DNA of 64,000 bases. It comes from Frigoribacterium sp. PvP032. Its GTDB lineage: Bacteria; Actinomycetota; Actinomycetes; Actinomycetales; Microbacteriaceae. A program made the position numbers and the translations under genes. Under the pieces are notes generated by a model. That model was not told the origin of the DNA, made no database searches, and saw only the letters and a program-made list of their open reading frames with translations. Each line of letters opens with the position of its first letter. Position 1 is the first letter of the stretch. Positions 36,541 through 45,145 of this stretch are shown here, in pieces. The stretch is taken from NCBI RefSeq assembly GCF_017833035.1, contig NZ_JAFIBM010000001.1, forward strand, positions 744,001-808,000, read 5' to 3'.

Positions 36541-36810
36541 CTAGTCGTCGACGACCGGAGGTGCGGGGCGAGGGTGACGGATCGTCGCGACGGTGCCCGT
36601 CACGCAGACGGCCGTGGCGACGACGAGCGCGACGAGGATCAGCACGTCCACGAGGGCGGTGCCTCCGGAGGCGGTCGCCATCCTGACGACGACGCTCACG
36701 ACGCAGGTGAGCCACACGAATGCGGCGATGCCCCAGCCCACAGAGGAGCCGCGGAACGTCGGCTTCTGCAGCCGGAGTCGCCCCTGGTCGCGGTTCGTCT
36801 CGTCGTCCAT
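36541..36810 (-). CDS. Small membrane protein, two spans (hypothetical)
   Basis: An 89-residue protein from ATG 36810, preceded by GAGGGGG. After a polar N-terminus (MDDETNRDQGRLRLQKPTFR) come two hydrophobic segments (about 26-44 and 52-76) and a short tail, RHPRPAPPVVDD. I know no family for it. The divergent neighbour is another membrane protein. Confidence 0.65.
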   Translation of the reverse strand: MDDETNRDQGRLRLQKPTFRGSSVGWGIAAFVWLTCVVSVVVRMATASGGTALVDVLILVALVVATAVCVTGTVATIRHPRPAPPVVDD

Positions 36811-36964
36811 CGTCGTGGCCCCCTCGTCGTCGTCGACCTCTCCACCGTACGTCGGGCCCCCTCGCCGGCTCAAGGGCCGGGCCGCGAGTGGGTCCTCCTC
36901 CAGGATGGCGAGCATCGTCCGCCAGAGGGTCGGCACGGGGCGGTCGACCTGTGATGCTCGCGGG

Positions 36965-37588
36965 ATGACGCGCTCTCTCGTGACGACCCTCGGCTGGTGG
37001 CTGCTGGGCGCCTCAGCCGGTCTCGTGCTCGGGGGCGCCACCTCCTTCGGGCAGCAGCACCTGCCCGACGGGCTGCGACCCTTCGCGAACTCGAGCGGCG
37101 GGTGGACGGTCATCACCTTCGCGACGGTCGTGCTGGTCACCCGCAGGCCGAGCGCCCGGAGGTGGTGGACGGCAGCCGGGCTCGGTCTCGTCGTCTTCCA
37201 CGCTGCGGTCCAGGGCTACGTCGTCGCGTCCACCCTGCGCGGGTTCCCCGACTCGTACGGCCCTGGCGACTTCTGGTTCACGGCGGCGACCCTGGCCGGG
37301 CCCGTCATCGGGCTCGCCGGGCTGTGGTGGTGGTCGCCGCGTCCCGTCCTCCGCGCGGTGGGCGTCGCGATCCTGGCCGCGGTGATGATCGGCGACGGCG
37401 TCTCGGGGCTCGTCCGCGTCGCGGAGACGACCGGGACGACCTGGTGGCTGATCAGCATCGCGGTGGGCGTGGTGGCGCTCGGGCGGGTCGTCGTCCGTCA
37501 ACTCGACCGGTGGAGGGAACGCGCGCTCGCCGTCGGGCTCGCGGGCGTCGGGGCGGCGGCCTTCGTCGCCCTGTTCAGCCTGCTCTGA
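36965..37588 (+). CDS. Membrane protein, five to six spans (hypothetical; possibly DUF6518-like)
   Basis: A 207-residue integral membrane protein: MTRSLVTTLGWWLLGASAGLV at the start, about six hydrophobic segments, short Arg-rich loops (TRRPSARRWW, RQLDRWRERA) and a Trp-rich mid-region (GLWWWSPRP). The loops and length resemble DUF6518 proteins of actinobacteria, but I am not certain. No transport or catalytic motif is visible. The ATG at 36965 lacks a clear ribosome site. Confidence 0.65.
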   Translation: MTRSLVTTLGWWLLGASAGLVLGGATSFGQQHLPDGLRPFANSSGGWTVITFATVVLVTRRPSARRWWTAAGLGLVVFHAAVQGYVVASTLRGFPDSYGPGDFWFTAATLAGPVIGLAGLWWWSPRPVLRAVGVAILAAVMIGDGVSGLVRVAETTGTTWWLISIAVGVVALGRVVVRQLDRWRERALAVGLAGVGAAAFVALFSLL

Positions 37589-37604
37589 AGGCGGACGGAG
37601 GGGA

Positions 37605-38495
37605 TCAGGGCTGGTAGAGCGTCGCCACGGCCCCCCGAGCTCCCGGCCGGACCGCGAAGATCGCGCCGGCCAGCGGGTGCGCGTCGCAGTCGCGGGCGGA
37701 GTAGTCCTCGCGGGACGTCGTGATGAAGAGCGTGTCCCCGTCGGGCCCGCCGAAGGCCACGCTGGAGACCTGCGGGGCGTCGACGTGGACGATGCCGATC
37801 AGCTCGCCGGCGGGGTCCTAGCGGTGCACGGCGGAGGCTCCCCACATGGCCACCCACAGGGCGCCCTCGTCGTCGATCGTCATGCCGTCCGGGCTCCCCG
37901 GCTGGGCCGAGAGGTCGAGCGAGCCGTCGAGCCGGAGGGTCGTGCTCCGCGTGAGGTACCGGTCGACGCGGCGGGTCGGGGTGTCGATGTAGTGCATCGT
38001 GCGCCCGTCAGGAGACCAGGCCAGCCCGTTGGAGATCGTGACCCCGGCAATCGCCTCCGTGACCACGCCCTGGTCGAGGACGTAGAGCGACCCGGCGCCC
38101 TGCCGCTTGTCCACGGCCATCGTGCCGAACCAGAACCGGCCGGACGGATCGACCTTCCCGTCGTTCATCCGCCGATCCACGCCGTCCCGGGGCAGGGCGT
38201 CGACGACGGGGGAGACGTCGCCGGCGGTCGAGAGGGACCAGAGGCCGTCGGCGGCCGTGACGACCCAGCCTCCGCGGACGTCGCCGACGACCGCGCCCAC
38301 CGGGCCGTCGAAGCCGATCGACGGACGCAGCGAGAAGCCGTCCCGATCAGGAGCGGCCGAGCGAACGAGGCCCGCGTACTGGTCGACCCACAGCAACGAG
38401 CCGCTGCGCGTGTCCCAGAGGGGCCCCTCGGCGTGGTGCGACACGGGCGGGATGCACATGGTCGCTTCCCAGTGCGCGACGCCGGCGGGCGTCAC
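37605..38495 (-). pseudogene. SMP-30/gluconolactonase family, disrupted by an in-frame TAG
   Basis: The frame of 297 codons runs from ATG 38495 to TGA 37605 but has a TAG at 37818-37820 after GASAVHR. The reading continues in frame with DPAGELIGIVHVDAPQVSSV, FGGPDGDTLFITTSR and a normal end. Relatives usually read (H/R)RYDPxG here, so a single TAC or TAT to TAG change explains it. The N-terminal 225 codons contain EGPLWD, RMNDGKVDPSGRFWFGTM and SNGLAWSPDGRTMHYIDT, the lactonase metal site. Loss of the last blade should inactivate it, unless the stop is read through or is a sequencing error. Its ATG overlaps the GntR stop. Confidence 0.85.
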
Positions 38496-39232
38496 GAGTC
38501 GTGACCCGACGTCGCCGTGACCGCGTCGCCGGTGTGCTCGGGGGTCTCGGGGGTCTCGTCGAGACGGCCGCGCGTCTGGTCGACGAGCGTGCGGGTGAGG
38601 TCTGCTGCCGCGGCGGCGTCGCGAGAGGCCAGAGCGTCCGCGAGCCGGACGTGGATGCCCACGGCCCGCTCGCCTTCGTCGTCGAAGACCGGCACGCTCC
38701 CGGAGTAGCGGAGGCGCAGGGCCGCGAGGACGGTGTCCGAGAGCTGGGCGAGGACGGAGCTCGACGCTGCGGCGACGATCGCCGAGTGGAAGTCGAGGTC
38801 GGCCTGGGCGAACGCGGCGGGGCGTCGATCCCGGTAGGTCGTCGCCATCTCCTCCGCCGCGCGGGCGATCGCTGCCAGCTGCTCCTCGGTGCCCTGTCGG
38901 GCAGCGAACTCCGCGGCGGCGGGCTCGATGATCGCGCGCAGCTGCATGAGCTCGTGGAGCTGCGTGTGCGCGTCGTCGGCCTGGGACCGCCAGGCGATGA
39001 CCTGCGGATCCAGGAGTCGCCAGTGCTCGCGACCCAGGACGGTGATCCCCACTCGCTGTCGGGCGACGACCATCCCGAGCGTCTCGAGGATGCGCAGGGC
39101 CTCTCGGATGACGGAACGGGAGACACCGTGCTCGACGGACAGCGCCTGGATCTTCAGCACCGTCCCCGTCGGCAGCTCACCGCTCACGACGGCGGTGCCG
39201 AGGACCTCGTCGAGGGAGCGTCGGCGGGTCAC
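38492..39232 (-). CDS. FadR/GntR family transcriptional regulator (FCD domain)
   Basis: A 246-residue regulator. The winged helix is at 5-70 (LSVEHGVSRSVIREALRILETLGMV) and the FCD ligand domain follows (QLRAIIEPAAAEFAA, FHSAIVAAASSSVL, HVRLADALASRDAAAA), where Asp/His residues bind a metal and an organic acid. It overlaps the SDR gene before it and the SMP-30 gene after it by 4 nt each. It probably controls this operon in response to a sugar acid and binds the AT-rich divergent gap at 40003-40046. Confidence 0.9.
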   Translation of the reverse strand: MTRRRSLDEVLGTAVVSGELPTGTVLKIQALSVEHGVSRSVIREALRILETLGMVVARQRVGITVLGREHWRLLDPQVIAWRSQADDAHTQLHELMQLRAIIEPAAAEFAARQGTEEQLAAIARAAEEMATTYRDRRPAAFAQADLDFHSAIVAAASSSVLAQLSDTVLAALRLRYSGSVPVFDDEGERAVGIHVRLADALASRDAAAAADLTRTLVDQTRGRLDETPETPEHTGDAVTATSGHDS

Positions 39233-40002
39233 GAGACGGAGGGGACGACGCCTTCGTACGCGCGCTGCGGCAGCTGCGTCGCGAGCTTGCCCCCGCTCAC
39301 GTCGACCAGCGTGCCCGTGATGTAGCCGGCGGCGTCGCTGGCGAGGAACACGAGCAGGTCCGCGATGCTGTCCGCCGTGCCCCAGCGGCGGAGGGTGAGG
39401 GTGTCGAGCAGCCGGTCCTGCGTCGCCTGGGGCATCGTCTCGAAGCCGTTCATCGCGCTCGGCACCATGCCGGGAGCATAGGCGTTGACCGTGACGCCCC
39501 AGGGCCCGAGCTCGCCGGCGAGCACTCGCGTGAACTGCACGACGGCCGCCTTGGACGCCCCGTACGCGGCTGCTCCCACCGACGGCACGATGGCCGCGAA
39601 CGAGGCCGCGTTAAGGATGCGGCCCTGACCGGAGGCCTTCACGTGCGGCAGCACGGCCTGCGACATGAGGAAGACACCCGCGACGTTGACGTCGAAGCAC
39701 CGGCGCCAGTCAGCCAGGTCGAGATCATCCACCCGGCCCTCGACGTTGATCCCCGCGTTGTTGACCAGGACGTCGATGCCCCCGAACGCCTCAGCGACGC
39801 GATCGACCCCGAGCTGCACGGACGCGGGATCGGTCACGTCGCCCTCGATCTCGAGGACGCCCTCCACGGGGTCCTCCGGGAAGGCGACGTCGAATGCCGC
39901 CACGCGTGCGCCCTCGTGCACGAAGCGCTCCACCAGGGCCCGCCCGATGCCCCGTCCTCCGCCTGTCACCAGGACGACTCGGTCAGTCAGGTCCACCAGC
40001 AT
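39229..40002 (-). CDS. SDR family oxidoreductase (sugar-acid or sugar dehydrogenase)
   Basis: A 257-residue classical short-chain dehydrogenase: TGGGRGIGRA (NAD(P) binding, 14-23), NNAGI, an active-site Ser in NAASFAA and YGASK (YxxxK). The C-terminal GYITGTLVDVSGG is typical. With the GntR and lactonase genes it suggests oxidation of a sugar to a lactone and then an acid, as for L-fucose, L-rhamnose or galactose in non-phosphorylating routes. GGGAG precedes ATG 40002. Confidence 0.9.
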   Translation of the reverse strand: MLVDLTDRVVLVTGGGRGIGRALVERFVHEGARVAAFDVAFPEDPVEGVLEIEGDVTDPASVQLGVDRVAEAFGGIDVLVNNAGINVEGRVDDLDLADWRRCFDVNVAGVFLMSQAVLPHVKASGQGRILNAASFAAIVPSVGAAAYGASKAAVVQFTRVLAGELGPWGVTVNAYAPGMVPSAMNGFETMPQATQDRLLDTLTLRRWGTADSIADLLVFLASDAAGYITGTLVDVSGGKLATQLPQRAYEGVVPSVS

Positions 40003-40033
40003 GCGCCACTCCCACCATCGGTAATAGTCTGCT

Positions 40034-40049
40034 TATCATAGAGTTCATG
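40034..40049 (+). promoter_or_regulatory. Leaderless promoter of the second SDR gene
   Basis: TATCAT (40034-40039) ends 7 nt before ATG 40047 and there is no Shine-Dalgarno, so the transcript should begin at or next to the start codon. The AT-rich GTAATAGTCTGCTTATCAT around it is a likely GntR operator region. Confidence 0.5.
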
Positions 40050-40781
40050 AGGGCGACGATGCGAGTGGCCTGGGTGACGGGAGCCGGGAGCGGAGTGGGG
40101 CGCGCGTGCGCTGAGGCCCTGGCTCAGCGGGGATGGACCGTGGCGCTCTCCGGCCGCAGGGCACCCGAGCTGGCCGAGACGGCCGATCTCGTCCGTGCCG
40201 CCGGGGGCACTCCGCTCGAGTTGCCGTTCGACGTCACCGTCGACGACGCTCGCGAACGCGTCGACGCGATCTCCGCCGCGACCGGCGGCGCCGGCCTGGA
40301 CGCGGTGGTCCTCTCCGCCGGCGCGAACACCCCGCGGCGGTCGTGGGCGGATCAGTCGACGACGGAGTTCGCGACGATCGTGCAGACGAACCTCCTCGGC
40401 GTCGTCCGGAGTGCCGACGCCGCGCTCCCCGGGCTGCGCTCCGCGTCGGGCGTGCTGGTCGTCGTGTCCTCGATCGCGGGCTGGCGCCCCTCGCCGGGTG
40501 CCGGGGTCGCCTACAGCGCCAGCAAGGCGGCGCTGGCTCCCGTCGTCCGCACCATCAACGACCAGGAGGCGGAGGCGGGCGTCAGGGCCACGCTTCTCTG
40601 TCCAGGGGACATCGACAGCGACTTCCTGCGACAGCGGCCCGTGGTCCCCGGCGCAGCCGCCCGCTCGGCGATGCTCTCGCCCGCCGACGTCGCAGGCGCC
40701 GCGCTCTTCGCGATCGACGCTCCCTCCCACGTGCGCATCGACGAGCTCGTCATCTCGCCTCTCTCGCAGCGATCTTCCTGA
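40047..40781 (+). CDS. SDR family NAD(P)-dependent oxidoreductase
   Basis: A 244-residue short-chain dehydrogenase divergent from the SDR/GntR operon. TGAGSGVGRACA is the cofactor loop, LSAGANTPR replaces NNAG, the active-site Ser is in VVVSSIAGW and YSASK gives Tyr/Lys. The C-terminus (LSPADVAGAALFAIDAPSHVRIDELVI) is as in YdfG/serine 3-dehydrogenase-like enzymes. ATG 40047 is preferred (leaderless); 40059 is an alternative. It is probably controlled by the same GntR regulator. Confidence 0.87.
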   Translation: MRATMRVAWVTGAGSGVGRACAEALAQRGWTVALSGRRAPELAETADLVRAAGGTPLELPFDVTVDDARERVDAISAATGGAGLDAVVLSAGANTPRRSWADQSTTEFATIVQTNLLGVVRSADAALPGLRSASGVLVVVSSIAGWRPSPGAGVAYSASKAALAPVVRTINDQEAEAGVRATLLCPGDIDSDFLRQRPVVPGAAARSAMLSPADVAGAALFAIDAPSHVRIDELVISPLSQRSS

Positions 40782-40808
40782 TCGGCGCCGCGATCGGCGG
40801 CGCCCTGC

Positions 40809-41846
40809 TCAGCCTGGTCTGACGCTGCTCCCGCGGACGATCAGGCGGGGCGGCAGGACGACCGTCTCGTGTCGGTGGGTCGACGGGTGGTCGAGCTCGT
40901 CCCTCAGGAGGCGCATGGCCTGACCGCCCATCTCCACGCCCGGCTGCCCCACGGTCGTGAGGGGGAGCGTCGTGCCCTGGGCGAAGTGGTTGTCGTCGTA
41001 GCCGGTGATCGACAGGTCGTGAGGGATGTCCACGCCGCCGAGCAGCAGCGACTGGACGATGCCCGACGCGAGGGCGTCGGAGGCGGCCACGATCCCGTCG
41101 GGCCTGTCCGCCACCTCCTGGGCGAGGAGTTCGCTGCCCACGGTGAGGCCGGCGCGCACGGTCAGCGCCGAGGTCGTCAGCAGGCGGAGCGGCACGCCTG
41201 CGTCGCGAGCGGCCGCCGAGGCGCCCTCGAAGCGGTGCCGCACGGCCGTGAGGTCGAGCGGGCCGCCGACGAAGACCAGCTCACGCCGGCCCTGCTCGAG
41301 GAGGTGCTGCGCGGCCAGGCGTCCGCCGAGCACTTCGTCGACGACGACCCCGCAGCTCTCGTCGCCGTCGCCCGGCCAGTTGACGTAGACGACGCGCAGC
41401 CCGCGACGCCGCAGTCGACGCGCCTCGTCCATCGGCCCGTCGAAGGGGGCGAGGACGATGCCCGCGGCCTGGGCCTGCTCGAACAGGTTGAGGTACCCGG
41501 TCTGCTTGTCGAGGTCGACGTCGGAGTTGCCGAGCAGCACCGACTGCTGGCCCAGGTCGGCCTCACGCTCGACGCCCCGCGCGATGTCGAGGAAGTACGA
41601 GTTGCCGAGGTCGACGGCGACGAAGCCGACCAGGGTGCCGCGGCCCGCCGCGAGCGTGCGGGCGGACGTGTTCGGCACGAAGCCCAGGGAGGCGATGGCC
41701 GACTCGACCTTGAGCCGCGTCGCAGGCCGCACCCGGTCGGGAGCGTTCACCACGTTCGAGACGGTGCCCAGCGAGACCCCGGCCAGCCTCGCCACGTCGG
41801 CCATGACCGGCGCGCGGTGCGGAGAGGAAGGGGTCGAGATGCTCAT
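40809..41846 (-). CDS. LacI family repressor of the rhamnoside uptake operon
   Basis: A 345-residue LacI/GalR regulator. The helix-turn-helix reads MADVARLAGVSLGTVSNVVN and the hinge is FVPNTSARTLAAGR. The sugar domain contains GNSYFLDIARGVE, VLLGNSDVDLDKQ and ITGYDDNHFAQGTTLPLTTV. ATG 41846 is the usual length; a second Met 14 residues later begins the helix-turn-helix. It is divergent from the ABC importer, whose promoter has a perfect TGAAGCGCTTCA operator. I infer repression relieved by a rhamnose-type ligand. Confidence 0.92.
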   Translation of the reverse strand: MSISTPSSPHRAPVMADVARLAGVSLGTVSNVVNAPDRVRPATRLKVESAIASLGFVPNTSARTLAAGRGTLVGFVAVDLGNSYFLDIARGVEREADLGQQSVLLGNSDVDLDKQTGYLNLFEQAQAAGIVLAPFDGPMDEARRLRRRGLRVVYVNWPGDGDESCGVVVDEVLGGRLAAQHLLEQGRRELVFVGGPLDLTAVRHRFEGASAAARDAGVPLRLLTTSALTVRAGLTVGSELLAQEVADRPDGIVAASDALASGIVQSLLLGGVDIPHDLSITGYDDNHFAQGTTLPLTTVGQPGVEMGGQAMRLLRDELDHPSTHRHETVVLPPRLIVRGSSVRPG

Positions 41847-41887
41847 CGTGCAGCCGAGCCTAGCTCGCGTCCGGTCGAGATCGGGTG

Positions 41888-41928
41888 TTGACAAGCCCAT
41901 GTCGCCCAGTCAATTATGAAGCGCTTCA
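41888..41928 (+). promoter_or_regulatory. Promoter and LacI operator of the rhamnoside ABC operon
   Basis: A consensus TTGACA (41888-41893) lies 17 nt from CAATTA (41911-41916). The perfect palindrome TGAAGCGCTTCA (41917-41928) follows immediately, over the transcription start, a classic LacI-family arrangement. Confidence 0.8.
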
Positions 41929-41962
41929 AGTTTTTGAGGCGCCCACCATTCAAGGAGGAATG

Positions 41963-43243
41963 ATGTCCCGCACCGCACGCCGTGTCGCTGCCTTCGCCGT
42001 CACCGGCCTGACCATCGCGGGTCTCACCGCGTGCTCGGGCGGCGGATCGGGCCAGGCAGCTACCGAGTTCTCCGTCCTCGGCAACGTCGAGAACGAGGTC
42101 GTCCCTGCAACGCTTCAGACTCTGGCTGACGGTGCGTGCGCCACGGAGAACGAGGCCATGCCGCTCAAGGTCGAGACCGTCCCGCAGACGAACCTCAACC
42201 AGCAGGTCCAGTTGCTCGCCGGCCAGGGCGGCCTCCCCGTCATGTACGCCGTCGACACGAACGAGCTCGTGCAGCAGCTCGACGACGCCGGCTTCGTCGC
42301 GCACTTCGACGAGCTGCTCGACGAGGTCGGCGCCGCCGACTCGATCGAGCCCGCCGCGCGGTCGACCGTCGAGTCGCTCTACGACGGCGAGTTCCTCGTG
42401 CTGCCGACCGAGTACAACATCGAGGGCATCTGGTACAACAAGACGCTCTTCGCCGACAACGGGGTCGACGTGCCCGAGAGCTGGGACGACGTCGTCGCCG
42501 CGGCCGGCACGTTCCAGGACGCCGGGCTCACCCCCTTCGCGGCGAGCGGCGAGCAGGGCTGGCCCCTGACTCGTCTCGTCGGCAACCTCATCGAGCGGGA
42601 GCTCGGTCCCGACGCCCTCCAGGCGGTCGCCGACGGCGACGCCGAGCTGACCGACCCCGAGTACGTCGCCGCGGCCCAGCAGGTCGCCGACCTCGGCGCG
42701 GCCGGCTACTTCGGCGAGGGAGTCGGCTCGATCGACTACGACACGTCGATCAACCAGTTCCTCAACGGCAGCTCGCCGATGCTCTACATGGGCAGCTGGG
42801 TGCTGAGCAACTTCGCCGACGACACGGCGAACCAGATCGGCGAGGACGCCATCGGCTACCTGCCGTTCCCCGCCGTCGACGGCGGCGAGGGCGACAGCAG
42901 CCAGCTCGTGGCCAACGTCGGCCTTCCCTTCACCATCAACCCGAGCGTGCTCAACGACGACAGCAAGGCCTGGGTCAAGTGCATCGCCGAGAACTACGGC
43001 CAGGTCGCTCTCGAGGACAGCAGCCGCATCTCCGGCTTCACGGTGTCGGGCGACGCCGCCGGCACGGCGCTGACGACGGAGGTGCGTGACCGCATCGCGG
43101 ACACCGACACCACCATCCCCTGGTTCGAGGCGTACTTCAGCACGCAGGCGACCACGACCTCGCAGCAGAACGCCGCCCAGCTCGTCACCGGCGCCATCTC
43201 GGCCGAGGAGTTCATGATGCTGGTCCAGGGCGACCTGGGCTGA
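41963..43243 (+). CDS. ABC sugar transporter, substrate-binding lipoprotein
   Basis: A 426-residue extracellular family 1 solute-binding protein. The lipobox LTAC (TIAGLTACSGGG) marks a lipoprotein. EYNIEGIWYNKTLFADNGV, ESWDDVVAAAGTF and NGSSPMLYMGSWVLSNF are the usual ligand-fold segments. AAGGAGG lies five bases before the second ATG (41963), so this start is chosen over 41960. It would bind an oligosaccharide, probably rhamnose-containing given the following GH78 gene. The ATPase is not in the cluster, so a shared MsiK-type ATPase is expected. Confidence 0.92.
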   Translation: MSRTARRVAAFAVTGLTIAGLTACSGGGSGQAATEFSVLGNVENEVVPATLQTLADGACATENEAMPLKVETVPQTNLNQQVQLLAGQGGLPVMYAVDTNELVQQLDDAGFVAHFDELLDEVGAADSIEPAARSTVESLYDGEFLVLPTEYNIEGIWYNKTLFADNGVDVPESWDDVVAAAGTFQDAGLTPFAASGEQGWPLTRLVGNLIERELGPDALQAVADGDAELTDPEYVAAAQQVADLGAAGYFGEGVGSIDYDTSINQFLNGSSPMLYMGSWVLSNFADDTANQIGEDAIGYLPFPAVDGGEGDSSQLVANVGLPFTINPSVLNDDSKAWVKCIAENYGQVALEDSSRISGFTVSGDAAGTALTTEVRDRIADTDTTIPWFEAYFSTQATTTSQQNAAQLVTGAISAEEFMMLVQGDLG

Positions 43244-43255
43244 CGCCTCCTCGAC

Positions 43256-43290
43256 GGGGGCAGGGGCGCGCCGAGCGCGTCCCTGCCCCC
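43256..43290 (+). terminator. Hairpin between binding protein and permease genes
   Basis: GGGGGCAGGG-GCGCG pairs with CGCG-T-CCCTGCCCCC around the loop CCGAG, about 15 bp. It is a partial terminator or 3'-end stabiliser, often found after binding-protein genes to raise their level above the permeases. Confidence 0.7.
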
Positions 43291-43331
43291 GCCGGCCCCT
43301 CCTCGACCACAGCTCGGACCGAAGGCACCTC

Positions 43332-44216
43332 ATGAACCCCCTGCTCGGCGACCGGCGCGCGACCCTGATCCTCATCGGGCCCGCGCTGCTCATCTACTCC
43401 GTCGTGATGCTCGTCCCGATCATCGTCTCGTTCGGGTACACCCTGACGAGCGGCAACGCGATCACGGGCTTCACGTTCTCGGGACTCGAGAACTACCAGC
43501 GCCTCCTCACCGACACCAGGGTGCGCGACGCGCTGCTGCTCACGGTCCGCTACGCCGTGCTGATGACGATCCTGCAGGTCGGCTTCGGCTACCTGCTGTC
43601 GCTCCTGTACGTCTTCGTGCTGCGGAAGTGGTCGAGCGCCGTCCGCACGCTCGTGTTCTTCCCCGTGGTCCTGCCGACCGTCGCGGTCGCGCTGCTGTTC
43701 CAGCAGATGTTCGCGATCGCGCCGCAGAACGGGCTCGTCAACACGGCCCTCGAGGCCGTGGGCCTGTCGTCCGTCGACTGGTTCGGCGACGGCGGCACGG
43801 CCTTCCTCGTGATCATCATCATGGACGTGTGGCGCTCGATGGGCTTCTACGGGGTCCTGCTCTACGCCGGACTGCTGGACATCCCCGAGGAGGTGTTCGA
43901 GTCGGCCCGCATCGACGGCGCCTCGGGCTTCGGGCTCGTCCGCCGCATCGTCCTGCCGCTCTCGCTGCCCGTGCTGGTCTCCTCGTTGATCTTCTCCGTC
44001 AACGGGACGCTCAAGGTCTTCGACAGCATCCTCGCGCTCACGAACGGCGGCCCCGGCACGTCCACCAGCCCCCTGACGATCTACATGTTCGACACGTCGT
44101 TCCGCTTCGGCCAGTACGGCTACGGCAGCACCGTCGCGTTCCTGCTCACGGTCGTGTCCCTGCTGGTGACCGTCTTCATCTTCCGCGCGAACCGCCGCGA
44201 CCTCACGAAGGACTGA
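43332..44216 (+). CDS. ABC sugar transporter permease (MalF/UgpA type)
   Basis: A 294-residue permease with six membrane spans. The EAA loop EVFESARIDGASGFGLVRRIVLP, which docks the ATPase, lies near residue 195. The site GAAGG precedes ATG 43332. It pairs with the next permease, whose ATG starts 4 nt after this stop. Confidence 0.93.
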   Translation: MNPLLGDRRATLILIGPALLIYSVVMLVPIIVSFGYTLTSGNAITGFTFSGLENYQRLLTDTRVRDALLLTVRYAVLMTILQVGFGYLLSLLYVFVLRKWSSAVRTLVFFPVVLPTVAVALLFQQMFAIAPQNGLVNTALEAVGLSSVDWFGDGGTAFLVIIIMDVWRSMGFYGVLLYAGLLDIPEEVFESARIDGASGFGLVRRIVLPLSLPVLVSSLIFSVNGTLKVFDSILALTNGGPGTSTSPLTIYMFDTSFRFGQYGYGSTVAFLLTVVSLLVTVFIFRANRRDLTKD

Positions 44217-44219
44217 CCG

Positions 44220-45143
44220 ATGACCTCCGTCGACACCGCCGTCCCCGCAGTCCCCGCCGTCCCCGGGTCGGCCACGCCCCTCCGCCGTCCTGCGCCGCGG
44301 CGCCGCGGCTCGTCTCGTCGCCGCGTCGGGCAGATCGTCAGCGGCGCTCTCGTCGCGCTCCTCCTCGTCATCGTGGTGGGGCCGCTCGTCTGGATGCTCC
44401 TCGGGTCGTTCAAGACGCAGACCGAGTTCCTCGAGCAGCCCGTCTGGGCCCTGCCCCAGCAGTGGAACTTCGACAACTACGTCTTCGCGTGGACCCAGGG
44501 CAACTTCGCGCAGTACGCGTCGAACTCCGTCCTGACCGTCTTCCCGTCTCTCCTCCTGGTGCTCCTGTTCGGCTCCATGGCGGGCTTCGCGCTCGAGGTG
44601 CTCGTCTGGAAGGGCCGCGGCGCGATCCTCATCACGTTCCTCGCCGGCATCATGGTGCCGACGCAGATGATCCTGCTGCCCCTGTTCGCCGCGTACTTCA
44701 GGCTCGGGCTCACCGGGACGCTCTGGCCGTTGCTCATCACGTACACCGCGACGAGCCTGCCGCTGGCGGTCTTCCTGATGGCCACCTTCTTCAGGGCCGT
44801 CCCGCGCGAGATCTTCGAGGCGGCGATGCTCGACGGCGCCGGGCTGATCCGGTCGTTCTTCCTGGTCGGCCTGCCGATGGTGCGCAACGCGCTCTTCACC
44901 GTCGGGCTGGTGCAGTTCTTCATGCTCTGGAACGACCTGCTCATCGCGCTGACGTTCACGAACTCCGGGTCGCTCCGCACGTTGCAGGTGGGCCTGCTGA
45001 ACTTCACCGGCCAGTTCGGCTCCGTGCAGTACGGCCCGTTGTTCGCGGCGATCTGCCTGAACGTCGTGGCGATCCTCGTGATCTACCTGTTCCTCAACAA
45101 GCAAGTCCAGAAGGGACTGACCGCCGGCGCGGTCAAGGGGTGA
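44220..45143 (+). CDS. ABC sugar transporter permease (MalG/UgpE type)
   Basis: A 307-residue permease with six spans after an Arg/Pro-rich N-terminal tail. The EAA loop reads EIFEAAMLDGAGLIRSFFLVGLP. The final segment NVVAILVIYLFLNKQVQKGLTAGAVKG is typical of MalG relatives. The rhamnosidase ATG follows 2 nt after this stop, so uptake and hydrolysis genes are in one operon. Confidence 0.93.
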   Translation: MTSVDTAVPAVPAVPGSATPLRRPAPRRRGSSRRRVGQIVSGALVALLLVIVVGPLVWMLLGSFKTQTEFLEQPVWALPQQWNFDNYVFAWTQGNFAQYASNSVLTVFPSLLLVLLFGSMAGFALEVLVWKGRGAILITFLAGIMVPTQMILLPLFAAYFRLGLTGTLWPLLITYTATSLPLAVFLMATFFRAVPREIFEAAMLDGAGLIRSFFLVGLPMVRNALFTVGLVQFFMLWNDLLIALTFTNSGSLRTLQVGLLNFTGQFGSVQYGPLFAAICLNVVAILVIYLFLNKQVQKGLTAGAVKG

Positions 45144-45145
45144 CC

